Assembly: GCF_030216305.1 (NCBI RefSeq) | Contig: NZ_JASOKT010000012.1 | Location: 1 to 64,000, forward strand | DNA from: Actinotignum timonense | GTDB lineage: Bacteria; Actinomycetota; Actinomycetes; Actinomycetales; Actinomycetaceae | Direction of reading: 5' to 3' | Length of the DNA: 64,000 bases | Shown: piece after piece, positions 44,062 to 51,253 of the stretch | Numbering within the stretch: position 1 is the first letter of the stretch | Layout: every line of letters starts with the position of its first letter | Program-made: the position numbers and the translations under genes | Notes under the pieces: generated by a model | Seen by the model: the letters and a program-made list of their open reading frames with translations, nothing else | Databases searched by the model: none | Told to the model about the DNA's origin: nothing

Positions 44062-44067
44062 TAGAAT
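44062..44067 (+). promoter_or_regulatory. Leaderless -10 of the acyltransferase gene
   Basis: TAGAAT ends 6 nt before ATG 44074 with no Shine-Dalgarno sequence, consistent with a leaderless transcript. It also makes the GTG at 44068 an unlikely start. Confidence 0.5.
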
Positions 44068-44073
44068 GTGCCT

Positions 44074-46143
44074 ATGCCGCAATCCTCACGCACCACCACC
44101 CGCATCCGCGCCCTCGACGGCATCCGCGCGCTCGCGATCATCGCGGTGGTGCTCTATCACATGCGCCCAGCGCTCCTCACCGGCGGTTTCGTGGGCGTCA
44201 CGGTGTTCTTCGTGCTGTCCGGCTTCCTCATCACCCGCAGCGTGCTGCGCGAGCTGAGCCGCGAACGCCGTTTCTCCTACCGGCGCTACCTGCACCGTCG
44301 CCTCCTGCGCCTGTGGCCCCCGGTCCTCGTGACCATCGCGGGGAGCGCGCTCCTCAGCTACCTCATCGCGCCCAGCCTCCTCCCGAAAGTCCAGGCTGAT
44401 GCCCTCCCGGCCGCGCTTTTCGCGAGTAACTGGGTCTATATTTTCCGCGAGGTTCCGTATTTCGCGGCCTCCGGTCTGCCGTCCCCGCTCACCCACCTGT
44501 GGTACCTGGGGGTCCTGGCCCAGTTTTACCTGGTCTGGCCGTTTATCTTGCTGGCCCTGCGCCGGGTGCGCTATTCGACGCTCCGGATCGTGGCAGGCTT
44601 GGCCCTTGCATCCGCCCTGCTCATGGCCGTGCTGTTCTTCGCGGGCCCGGATTCCACCCGCGCCTACTACGGCCTGGACACCCGCGCCGCCGAACTCCTC
44701 ATCGGCGCGCTCGCGGCTCTCGTTTCGCCGTATGTTGCGTCTTTGTGGCCGCGCGCGGATAGTACGACGACGCCGCAGCCTCCCGCGCATTCCGCCACCG
44801 CCGCTTTCGGGTTGCGGGTGGGCACCGGCGCCGCTCTCCTGGCTTTGCTGGCGCTGGCTGTATGGGCGGATGGCGAATCGGCCCTCACGTACGCGGGTGG
44901 TTTAACGACGACGGCGCTCCTGACCGCCCTTATCGTGCTCACCGTGCACAACCCGCGGCTGGGCCTGAGCCGGGTGCTGGCCAGTGCGCCTTTTGCCTAT
45001 GTGGGTTCGCGGTCCTTCTCCCTGTACCTGGTCCACTATCCGCTGCTCCTCCTCATGAATCCGGCTACCCGCACCGCGGAGATTTCCGGGGTGGCCAAGA
45101 TCGGGCAGCTGCTGGTGGTGGGCTTGGTGGCGGAGCTGTTTTATCGCTGCGTGGAGCAGCCGAGCGCACACCTGGCGCGGGCCGGCTGGCGCGCGGGTTT
45201 GCGCAGCTGGTGGACTGGCCTGCGCGCGTGGCGCAGCGACATTCGCGCGTGGCGCACCGGCCCACGCAGCTGGCGCAACTGGCGCGGCCTGGTGAGCAAG
45301 CACCACCTCAGCAACACGCTCTTCGTGGTGCTCAGCGCGGTGTCTCTTCTTCTTGTGGCTCTGCTGGCTTTCGCGCCGATTCCCTGGCAGCGCCTCGCGG
45401 ATTCCCGCGCGGTGGCGCTGCGCCCCGAGCTCGCCGCGCCCGCGCCTGCTATCTCCGCTCCGGCAGCCAGTGGCGCGGCACCCGGCGAAGCAGCCGCTTC
45501 GACCAACCCTGGCAACCCTGGTAGCCCGGCTAACCCGGCCGCTTCCGCCAGCCCGAACAGCGCTCCGGAACCCAACCCAACTCCTACGCCGGGCGCCCTC
45601 CAACCCATCGCCACCCAAGTCCCGGCCAACCTGGATACGTCGGCCTGGGCCAAGGACCCGGCCACCGGCGTTTGCTCCGCAAACGCCGTGATGATTGGCG
45701 ATTCGGTCACCCTGGGCGCCACCGAGGCCCTCAAGGAGGTCCTCCCCAATTCGGTGGTGGACGGCAAGGTCAGCCGCCAATTCGCCGCCGGCGCGGAGGT
45801 GTTCGCCCAGCGCCAAGCCCTGGGGGAGAAACCGCGGGTGCTTATCTATGCGCTCGGTTCGAACGGGCTCATCGGCAGCGAGGCGGATATTCAGAAACTC
45901 GTGGATGCCGCCCAGGGTCTCCCCGTCTATTTCGTCACGAACCGCAGCCCGCTGGAGGCCCAAAACCCGAATAACGAGCTGCTCAAGTCCTATGCCGCCT
46001 CCCACCCCAACGTTGGCATTATCGACTGGTGGGCCGCCACCGAAGGCCACGAAGAATTCCTGCGCGACGATGGCATCCATCTCACACCCACCGGGCAGCA
46101 GCACTTCGCTACCCTTATCCAGCAGGCCCTGTGCGGGGCCTAA
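44074..46143 (+). CDS. OatA-like acyltransferase (AT3 membrane domain plus SGNH domain)
   Basis: A 689-residue membrane O-acyltransferase. The N-terminal AT3 domain (about residues 1-380) has about ten helices and begins RIRALDGIRALAIIAVVLYHM, with the conserved His and a later RxxRR-type loop (SYRRYLHRRLLRLWP). A Pro/Ala/Ser-rich linker (about 450-510) leads outside to an SGNH hydrolase-like domain with MIGDSVTLGA (about 539) and DGIHLTPTG (Asp/His, about 666). OatA proteins of this layout acetylate peptidoglycan or wall glycans and confer lysozyme resistance; the target here is inferred. Two dispersed motif copies lie within the gene (44761, 44902). Confidence 0.88.
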   Translation: MPQSSRTTTRIRALDGIRALAIIAVVLYHMRPALLTGGFVGVTVFFVLSGFLITRSVLRELSRERRFSYRRYLHRRLLRLWPPVLVTIAGSALLSYLIAPSLLPKVQADALPAALFASNWVYIFREVPYFAASGLPSPLTHLWYLGVLAQFYLVWPFILLALRRVRYSTLRIVAGLALASALLMAVLFFAGPDSTRAYYGLDTRAAELLIGALAALVSPYVASLWPRADSTTTPQPPAHSATAAFGLRVGTGAALLALLALAVWADGESALTYAGGLTTTALLTALIVLTVHNPRLGLSRVLASAPFAYVGSRSFSLYLVHYPLLLLMNPATRTAEISGVAKIGQLLVVGLVAELFYRCVEQPSAHLARAGWRAGLRSWWTGLRAWRSDIRAWRTGPRSWRNWRGLVSKHHLSNTLFVVLSAVSLLLVALLAFAPIPWQRLADSRAVALRPELAAPAPAISAPAASGAAPGEAAASTNPGNPGSPANPAASASPNSAPEPNPTPTPGALQPIATQVPANLDTSAWAKDPATGVCSANAVMIGDSVTLGATEALKEVLPNSVVDGKVSRQFAAGAEVFAQRQALGEKPRVLIYALGSNGLIGSEADIQKLVDAAQGLPVYFVTNRSPLEAQNPNNELLKSYAASHPNVGIIDWWAATEGHEEFLRDDGIHLTPTGQQHFATLIQQALCGA

Positions 46144-46165
46144 GCCAGCCGGAAAGGTAGGCGCG

Positions 46166-47191
46166 GTGCGCGTTCTCAATTCTCTTCTCGGGTTGCTTCT
46201 GGCCGCTTTCGCGGTGTTCACGGTGCAGCCGGCCTGGTTCGGCCCGGCTGCCCGGCTCGCCACCGTGGTGCCCGGGGCTCAGATCATGTCCAGCCGCGGG
46301 GCACTCGCGCTCGGGATGCTCATCGCCGCGCTCGCGGTGGGGCTGCTCGGCGCGGTCCGCAGGTATTTTGGGGGTGGGCGCGTGGCGGTGAGCTGCGCCG
46401 TCGTGCTACTACTCGTGGCCCTGGCGCATGCCGGAACCCTGAGCGGGCGCGGGCTGGAGCGGGAGGCCCTCGGCGCGCCCGCGGCCGGCGAGCTCACCGT
46501 GGTGCAGTACAACACGGAGGGTGGGCGTGTGGACCTGGATCACCTGGCCGATGCGATTGTGCGGGTGGGTGCGGATGCGGTCTCGCTGATTGAAACGTCG
46601 AGCGAGGCCGGCGCGGAGATTCAGGAGAAGCTGGCCGCGCGCGGGGCGGACTATCAGCTTTTTGACGGCGGGGTGTCGCGGTATAGCGCGGCGTGGCGGT
46701 CCTCGGTGCTGCTGGTGTCCGCCACGCGCGGGGAGTATGAAGCGGTGGATCTGAGCGAGACGTACGGGGAGGATGTGTCGCGCGCGGTGGCGGCGGCGCC
46801 GCGCGGCGGGGCGCGCCCGGATGCTCCGATGTTCGTGGCCGGGCACCCCACGGCGCCGGTACCTGCGTATATGGACCTGTGGCGCGCGGAGGCGCGGGCG
46901 CTGTACCGAGTGTGCGAGGCCGTGCCGGATGCGGTTGTTGCAGGGGATTTTAATTCGACGGCGGACCACCAGGCTGCCCTCAGCCCCGGCTCTACCTGCC
47001 GCGACCTGGGGGCCGACGCCGGAATCGGGGCGGTGGGGACCTGGCCCACCACGGTGCCCGCGCTGCTGGCCTCGCCGATTGATCGGGTCATGAGTTCGGG
47101 GGCCTACCGCGGGGTGGCCGGGGAGATCATCGATCCTGATAACGCCAGCGACCACCGCGGCATCATCGTGCGGCTCAAGCCTGCCTATTAA
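46166..47191 (+). CDS. Membrane-anchored endonuclease/exonuclease/phosphatase family protein
   Basis: A 341-residue protein. Two to three N-terminal helices (LLGLLLAAFAVFTV; GALALGMLIAALAVGLLGAV; VAVSCAVVLLLVALAHAG) anchor an EEP-fold domain outside the cell. Motifs: VVQYNTEGG, a Glu in VSLIETSS, AGHPTAP, VAGDFNST and SDHRGIIV, the metal/catalytic set. Such proteins hydrolyse nucleic acids or phosphodiesters; the substrate is unknown. GTG start with AAAGG upstream, 22 nt after the acyltransferase, so probably one operon. Confidence 0.82.
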   Translation: MRVLNSLLGLLLAAFAVFTVQPAWFGPAARLATVVPGAQIMSSRGALALGMLIAALAVGLLGAVRRYFGGGRVAVSCAVVLLLVALAHAGTLSGRGLEREALGAPAAGELTVVQYNTEGGRVDLDHLADAIVRVGADAVSLIETSSEAGAEIQEKLAARGADYQLFDGGVSRYSAAWRSSVLLVSATRGEYEAVDLSETYGEDVSRAVAAAPRGGARPDAPMFVAGHPTAPVPAYMDLWRAEARALYRVCEAVPDAVVAGDFNSTADHQAALSPGSTCRDLGADAGIGAVGTWPTTVPALLASPIDRVMSSGAYRGVAGEIIDPDNASDHRGIIVRLKPAY

Positions 47192-47222
47192 TCCTTAGAC
47201 AGGCTCGTCAAACGTGGGTGGT

Positions 47223-47864
47223 TCACTCCGCGAGAGCTTGGAGTGCGATGGCGCGGTTGTTGCGCACCACGGAGCGCACCTGAATCTCTTCCCATTCCCG
47301 CATGCCGCGCTGGAGCGCTTCGCGTGCTTGCGATGTGCATGCTGCTCCGAACTCGTCAATAACGAAAAGAAGAACTTCTTCCAGGCAGGGCCGGAACCTG
47401 CGCCCGCCCACCGGGAAGTGGACATCAGCAATCCGGGGAGTGCGCAGCGCATTTTTGAGGCGCCGGCGCGAGCGGCGGGAATGCTTGCCGCCCAGGAGCA
47501 AGGCGTGAGTCCATTCATCGCGATGGGAATGAACCTGGACATGCGCACAGGGGATATTTGAGCGCGGCGAGCGAATATAATCCCACCGCACCAGGGGCTC
47601 TTTTCCAACCCTTCCGTGAATCACTGAGAAGGTTGACTCATTAACAGCGAGTAAACCGGTTTTCGAATTGAGGAACACCTCGTAATCGAAGCGGACAATG
47701 AGGAAACGATCAACGCGAATATCACCCGACAAGATTTTTGACGGGAAAGCCGCCTTTGCGGTTTCGTGTTTCACTAGCGAGAAACTGGGGTCAATTAGCT
47801 CCCCAATTAGCTGTAGATGCGCCGCGAACTTATCGGCGCACTCATTCAAATGTGCGTTCACCAC
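47223..47864 (-). CDS. Unknown protein, second gene of a two-gene module
   Basis: A 213-residue soluble protein, no family recognised. Visible points: a beta-rich first half (VDRFLIVRFDYEVFLNS), the polar cluster AHVQVHSHRDEWTH (about residue 110), a basic patch KHSRRSRRRLKNAL, and a helical C-terminus. GTG start behind GAGGAG, overlapping the upstream small gene by 23 nt. The small acidic gene plus larger basic gene layout resembles toxin-antitoxin pairs. GC is lower than that of the neighbours. Confidence 0.6.
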   Translation of the reverse strand: MVNAHLNECADKFAAHLQLIGELIDPSFSLVKHETAKAAFPSKILSGDIRVDRFLIVRFDYEVFLNSKTGLLAVNESTFSVIHGRVGKEPLVRWDYIRSPRSNIPCAHVQVHSHRDEWTHALLLGGKHSRRSRRRLKNALRTPRIADVHFPVGGRRFRPCLEEVLLFVIDEFGAACTSQAREALQRGMREWEEIQVRSVVRNNRAIALQALAE

Positions 47865-48072
47865 GGTACAACTCCTCGAAGCGATCCAGGATTTCCATTT
47901 CGAAGTAGGCGTTAGTTTCTTTTGGTCCAAGCTGGTAGTTATCAGCGCGCCAGTCGAATTCTTCCCGGGTCATTCTGACCTCACGCAAGATTTCTTCCTT
48001 GCGCTCGAGAACCTCTTCCAGCGAGTTGTAAACACGATCTGGTAAGCACAGCCGATCCTCAGCAATATCCAT
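47842..48072 (-). CDS. Small acidic protein, first gene of a two-gene module
   Basis: A 76-residue protein rich in Glu/Arg (LEEVLERKEEILREVRMTREEFDWRADNY), probably helical. ATG 48072 is chosen because GAAGGAG is 8 nt upstream. It overlaps the following gene. The size and charge suit an antitoxin or small partner. No DNA-binding motif is obvious. Confidence 0.6.
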   Translation of the reverse strand: MDIAEDRLCLPDRVYNSLEEVLERKEEILREVRMTREEFDWRADNYQLGPKETNAYFEMEILDRFEELYRGERTFE

Positions 48073-48131
48073 ATGTCTCACTCCTTCAATCGCCTCACGG
48101 CGAAGTAGTTATTGTGTGCTTCTCCGTCATT

Positions 48132-48148
48132 CTTGCATGGTATGCAAG
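48132..48148. promoter_or_regulatory. Inverted repeat CTTGCAT-GGT-ATGCAAG
   Basis: A perfect 7-bp inverted repeat 60 nt upstream of the two-gene module start. It is a candidate operator for autoregulation. Confidence 0.5.
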
Positions 48149-48160
48149 CGCAAAAAAGAC

Positions 48161-48204
48161 AGATCCACAACCTGTGGAAAACCGGGGAGCAATTCTGTGG
48201 ATAA
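48161..48204. promoter_or_regulatory. Cluster of DnaA-box-like sequences
   Basis: TGTGGATAA (48196-48204) is the reverse of the perfect box TTATCCACA. TGTGGAAAA (48173-48181) matches 8 of 9, and AGATCCACA (48161-48169) 7 of 9. Three within 44 bp, between divergent genes. Neither dnaA nor dnaN is nearby, so this may be a DnaA-titrating or regulatory cluster rather than oriC. No gene from 48205 to 48299. Confidence 0.55.
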
Positions 48205-48299
48205 CGTCCAAACCGCTGTGATCGCCTCCTCCATTACTTTCAACGCCTCTGCCCGCTCCTCTACCACCCCAATCCCACTCCTTGAAAACTTCAGTCCCC

Positions 48300-48305
48300 T
48301 AGAAT
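48300..48305 (+). promoter_or_regulatory. Leaderless -10 of the TRIC-family gene
   Basis: TAGAAT 7 nt before GTG 48313. The nearby ATG at 48304 lies inside this -10, so GTG 48313 is the better start. Confidence 0.5.
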
Positions 48306-48312
48306 GGAAGAC

Positions 48313-49227
48313 GTGGATTTGGATACGCTCTCGGAATGGTCTCCGGTTGTTTTTGACCTCTTAGATATTTTCGGGGTGTTCGTGGCGGCCATCCTCGGCG
48401 GCATGGTGGCCCGCGAAAAATCCTTCGACATCGTCGGTTTCGTTATCGTTGCGATTATCAGCGCTCTGGGCGGCGGCATGCTGCGCGATGTACTCATCCA
48501 GCAGGCGCCGCTTCTCAAGGAACCGCCGGTGGCGCTCACCAATCCCTACTATCTCAGCTGCGCCTTGCTCGGGGCGCTGGTGGCCTATCTGCTGCGCCTG
48601 CGCGGGAAATGGGTGCGGCGTTTCATGACGGTCATGGACGCCGCCGTCATGGGTGCCTGGACTGCCACCGGCGTGATCAAAACTCTCAACGCGGGGCTGG
48701 GTGTGATGCCGGCTGTCATGATGGGCATGATTACCGCGGTGGGTGGCGGGCTCATCCGCGACATCACGGTGGGCCGCACCCCGGTGATTTTCGGCGGCAA
48801 TACTCTCTACGCCACGGCTTCGCTGATCGCGGCGTTCCCGGCGGTGGTGCTGTGGTACAACCACGCGCCGATGCTTGCGATGGCGGTTTCTACGCTGCTC
48901 GCTTCCCTGCTGGTGATTCTGGCTCGCGTTTTCGAGTGGTCGCTGCCCGTGAACCGCGACTATTCCGTTAACGACACGCTCCAGCACGTGAGTTCTTCGC
49001 TCAGTCGCCGGATGCATCGGTTGCGTGATGAGGAGCATCGCCGCCAGGCGCGCGCGGAACGCCAGGAACGTGCGGTACGACGGCGCAACCAATCCCGCCA
49101 GTCGCTTCGCGCGCGGGCGCTGAGCAAGAAGAGCCAAGCGAATTCTTCCGGATCAGGCGGCTCCGGCGATTCCGGGCCGAGCGGCTCAGGGAAGCCTTCC
49201 AGCGGCGGGCAATCCTCAGGGAGCTAA
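48313..49227 (+). CDS. TRIC-type cation channel family protein (UPF0126/YadS)
   Basis: A 304-residue membrane protein with about seven helices built as two repeats. Each has the family signature: SALGGGMLRDVLI (about residues 55-67) and TAVGGGLIRDITVGRTPVIF (about 137-156). These GGGxxRD loops line the pore of bacterial TRIC channels. The C-terminal 90 residues are a basic, Arg-rich then Ser/Gly-rich tail, not part of the core. The stop overlaps the convergent regulator gene by 4 nt. Confidence 0.88.
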   Translation: MDLDTLSEWSPVVFDLLDIFGVFVAAILGGMVAREKSFDIVGFVIVAIISALGGGMLRDVLIQQAPLLKEPPVALTNPYYLSCALLGALVAYLLRLRGKWVRRFMTVMDAAVMGAWTATGVIKTLNAGLGVMPAVMMGMITAVGGGLIRDITVGRTPVIFGGNTLYATASLIAAFPAVVLWYNHAPMLAMAVSTLLASLLVILARVFEWSLPVNRDYSVNDTLQHVSSSLSRRMHRLRDEEHRRQARAERQERAVRRRNQSRQSLRARALSKKSQANSSGSGGSGDSGPSGSGKPSSGGQSSGS

Positions 49228-50876
49228 TCAGCGCCCCCTTGTGCAACACCCCGTTCGCAAAGGGTATACGTCGTGGTTTTCACGCCTTGCCCGCCATCGC
49301 GCTGAACCACGCCTTCCTCCTGGAGCGGCTTGAGCGCGTAGCGGACCTGTGCGATGGACAGCCCTGTCAGTAGAGCGAGCTCTCCGGTGGACAGCGCCGT
49401 ATCGTGAGCGCGCAAGGCCGCGACAATAGCGGGCGCGTTCCGGCTCAGTTCGCGGAGCCAAGAATCGGTATCCCGCGACGCCAAGAGTGGGCCGCTCGCA
49501 GTAGGCGAAGCAACTTCTTTCGAGGTATTTTCTTGCAGGAGAATTTCGGCAGGAACCGGCCCCGGGTCCACGAACGGTGAGATGCGTGCAGGAGATCCGA
49601 GAACCGCATCCACGTCAATATCATCGACAGATTGCGGGCGCGGGAAAACTACAGTGACTTTGACTCCCGTATCAATAATTGTGGGAGCGTCAAGCCCGTA
49701 CCGTTTCATTTCGCGGAGCATCGTTTGGATGCCTCCCCCTTCGCCTTCAATAATATTATTTCCATCGGCGTCGGTCATATAGGTAGCGATGCGGTAGAGG
49801 TGCTGGTTGACCTGCACGCGGGTGAGCTCTTCGCTCAGTAACTGGGAAACTGTGAGCGACTTGAGCCCGCCGGGGGAAGAGATAATAAGTTTTCGCGGCT
49901 CCAAGCGGATATCGATGCTTTTTTCCGTGACTGTGTCAGGACCGAGATCTCGGTGAACCAAAGCGTTGGCCACTGCTTCGCGAATCGCGTTGAGGGGAAG
50001 TTCGGGGATGGAACGCAGGTCACCACTCGGGAGGTAAACCTGGTAACTCGTGAGATTCTGGCGAATCCAATCCATCACCGCGTCGAAGAGTTCCGGAACC
50101 GGCCCGTTGAACCGCTTTAAGCCAGAAGTTCGGGCCGTCGCGCGAGTACCCGAGTACCGGACGGCTACGGTTACCGTGAGGGCGGGGCAGGCCCCCTGGG
50201 GGAACGCACCTAATCCGTATAGTCCGGCGAGGGTGAGCTGGTCCTCGCGCACCACGCGAGTATTCCGCAGCACTTCTTCATCGGAGTTTTCACTCAACGA
50301 GCGAACCTCACGCCGGCACGCACGTATATATTTCTCCGCGAGGTCGGTTTGGAGGTCACTTACACTCGTATCCGCCACTACCCGTGAGTCTGGCGAATCA
50401 ATGTCGCGGTCCGTCAGCTTGGCAACTTCCAGCATCCGCTGTTCGTTGGCCGGCATAACGTAATCACCGTCGGCCTGGCGCAGGTAAGGGCTTCGCTGGA
50501 ACGTGGCGGGTTTATGCATGACAGCGAGCGGGTGCACCTGAGCCACTACAACGAATGTGCCGTTGACCGTCAGAGTTCGAGTTGTAATCGATGGTGCCGG
50601 GACGACCGCGTTTTGTGCAACGCTGGCGACCCCTGCTTCAATGTCTGCGGGGCGCGTAACACCGATAACATCGAAATTAGGCTCCGAGACTCCTAAAACA
50701 ATGAAACCGCCCTCAGGCATATTAGCGAAGGCGCAGATTGTTTTCCCGAGGTCTTCCGGAAGGCCGCCTTGTGCGGCTTTGACCTCGTAAAACGTGTCGT
50801 CCCCGCAGTGCAGGCGCAAACGAGCAAGGAGGGCAAGCAGCTCTTCTTCGCTTTCTAACTTCGACATCACACTCAT
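49224..50876 (-). CDS. AlbA/Schlafen-type DNA-binding ATPase-like regulator
   Basis: A 550-residue protein. Residues 15-140 form the AlbA_2 (Schlafen) domain with FYEVKAAQGGLPEDLGKTICAFANMPEGGFIVLGV. The middle carries the partner GHKL-like block LPLNAIREAVANALVHRD (about 300-317) and LIISSPGGL. A winged helix ends it (about 490-545; STGELALLTGLSIAQVRYALKPLQEEGVV). Members are often regulators or defence-linked. The start is uncertain: ATG 50876, GTG 50870 (6 nt after a possible -10 TAGTCT) or ATG 50867. Its upstream DNA is rich in AGTCT repeats, a likely binding region. Confidence 0.82.
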   Translation of the reverse strand: MSVMSKLESEEELLALLARLRLHCGDDTFYEVKAAQGGLPEDLGKTICAFANMPEGGFIVLGVSEPNFDVIGVTRPADIEAGVASVAQNAVVPAPSITTRTLTVNGTFVVVAQVHPLAVMHKPATFQRSPYLRQADGDYVMPANEQRMLEVAKLTDRDIDSPDSRVVADTSVSDLQTDLAEKYIRACRREVRSLSENSDEEVLRNTRVVREDQLTLAGLYGLGAFPQGACPALTVTVAVRYSGTRATARTSGLKRFNGPVPELFDAVMDWIRQNLTSYQVYLPSGDLRSIPELPLNAIREAVANALVHRDLGPDTVTEKSIDIRLEPRKLIISSPGGLKSLTVSQLLSEELTRVQVNQHLYRIATYMTDADGNNIIEGEGGGIQTMLREMKRYGLDAPTIIDTGVKVTVVFPRPQSVDDIDVDAVLGSPARISPFVDPGPVPAEILLQENTSKEVASPTASGPLLASRDTDSWLRELSRNAPAIVAALRAHDTALSTGELALLTGLSIAQVRYALKPLQEEGVVQRDGGQGVKTTTYTLCERGVAQGGAD

Positions 50877-50929
50877 AGACTATTATGAGTCACAATGCTT
50901 TTCAATGTCTAAATCGAAGTCTGGGGCGC

Positions 50930-51060
50930 GAATTATTGCTTAGACGGTCAAAATTAGTGCCAAGACTATTAAAATCTATCGCAGACTCTCAATAAGACTG
51001 CGAAACTATGAGTCTAACTATAAGTCTAACTATGAGTCTGGCGTCCAGACTTTCAGTCTG
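50930..51060. repeat. AGTCT/AGACT repeat cluster upstream of the AlbA-type gene
   Basis: An AT-rich stretch with many AGTCT or AGACT pentamers: a 12-nt tandem (AGTCTAACTATA, AGTCTAACTATG, 51011-51034) and the perfect inverted repeat AGTCTGG-CGT-CCAGACT (51035-51051). It may be an operator array for the AlbA-type regulator, whose start is nearby. Confidence 0.55.
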
Positions 51061-51165
51061 CGCGCATCCCACTGCCGCACCATTCACGAGCTATTCGCTA
51101 ACCATTGACCCACCGCCCGCGCCGTCGCTACATTTACTTATGTAACCGGGACTACAACCCACGCC

Positions 51166-51217
51166 AAAGGAGGCCATCGTTCCGATGTCGCTGTGATCCC
51201 CACTCAGCCCCGCTGAG
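51166..51217 (+). promoter_or_regulatory. Possible uORF/hairpin attenuator before the ABC-F gene
   Basis: A strong Shine-Dalgarno AAAGGAGG (51166-51173) precedes a three-codon frame ATG TCG CTG TGA (51185-51196). A small hairpin CTCAGC-CCC-GCTGAG (51203-51217) follows, 36 nt before the ABC-F ATG, which has its own AAGGAG. Antibiotic-responsive ABC-F genes are often controlled by such leader peptides. Confidence 0.5.
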
Positions 51218-51253
51218 ACGCCGCACCCAGCACCCGCGTCCAAGGAGATCACC

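Noticed and set aside
48161..48204. Chromosomal origin oriC
   Set aside because: Only three boxes in 44 bp, no AT-rich unwinding region of note, and dnaA, dnaN and related genes are absent.
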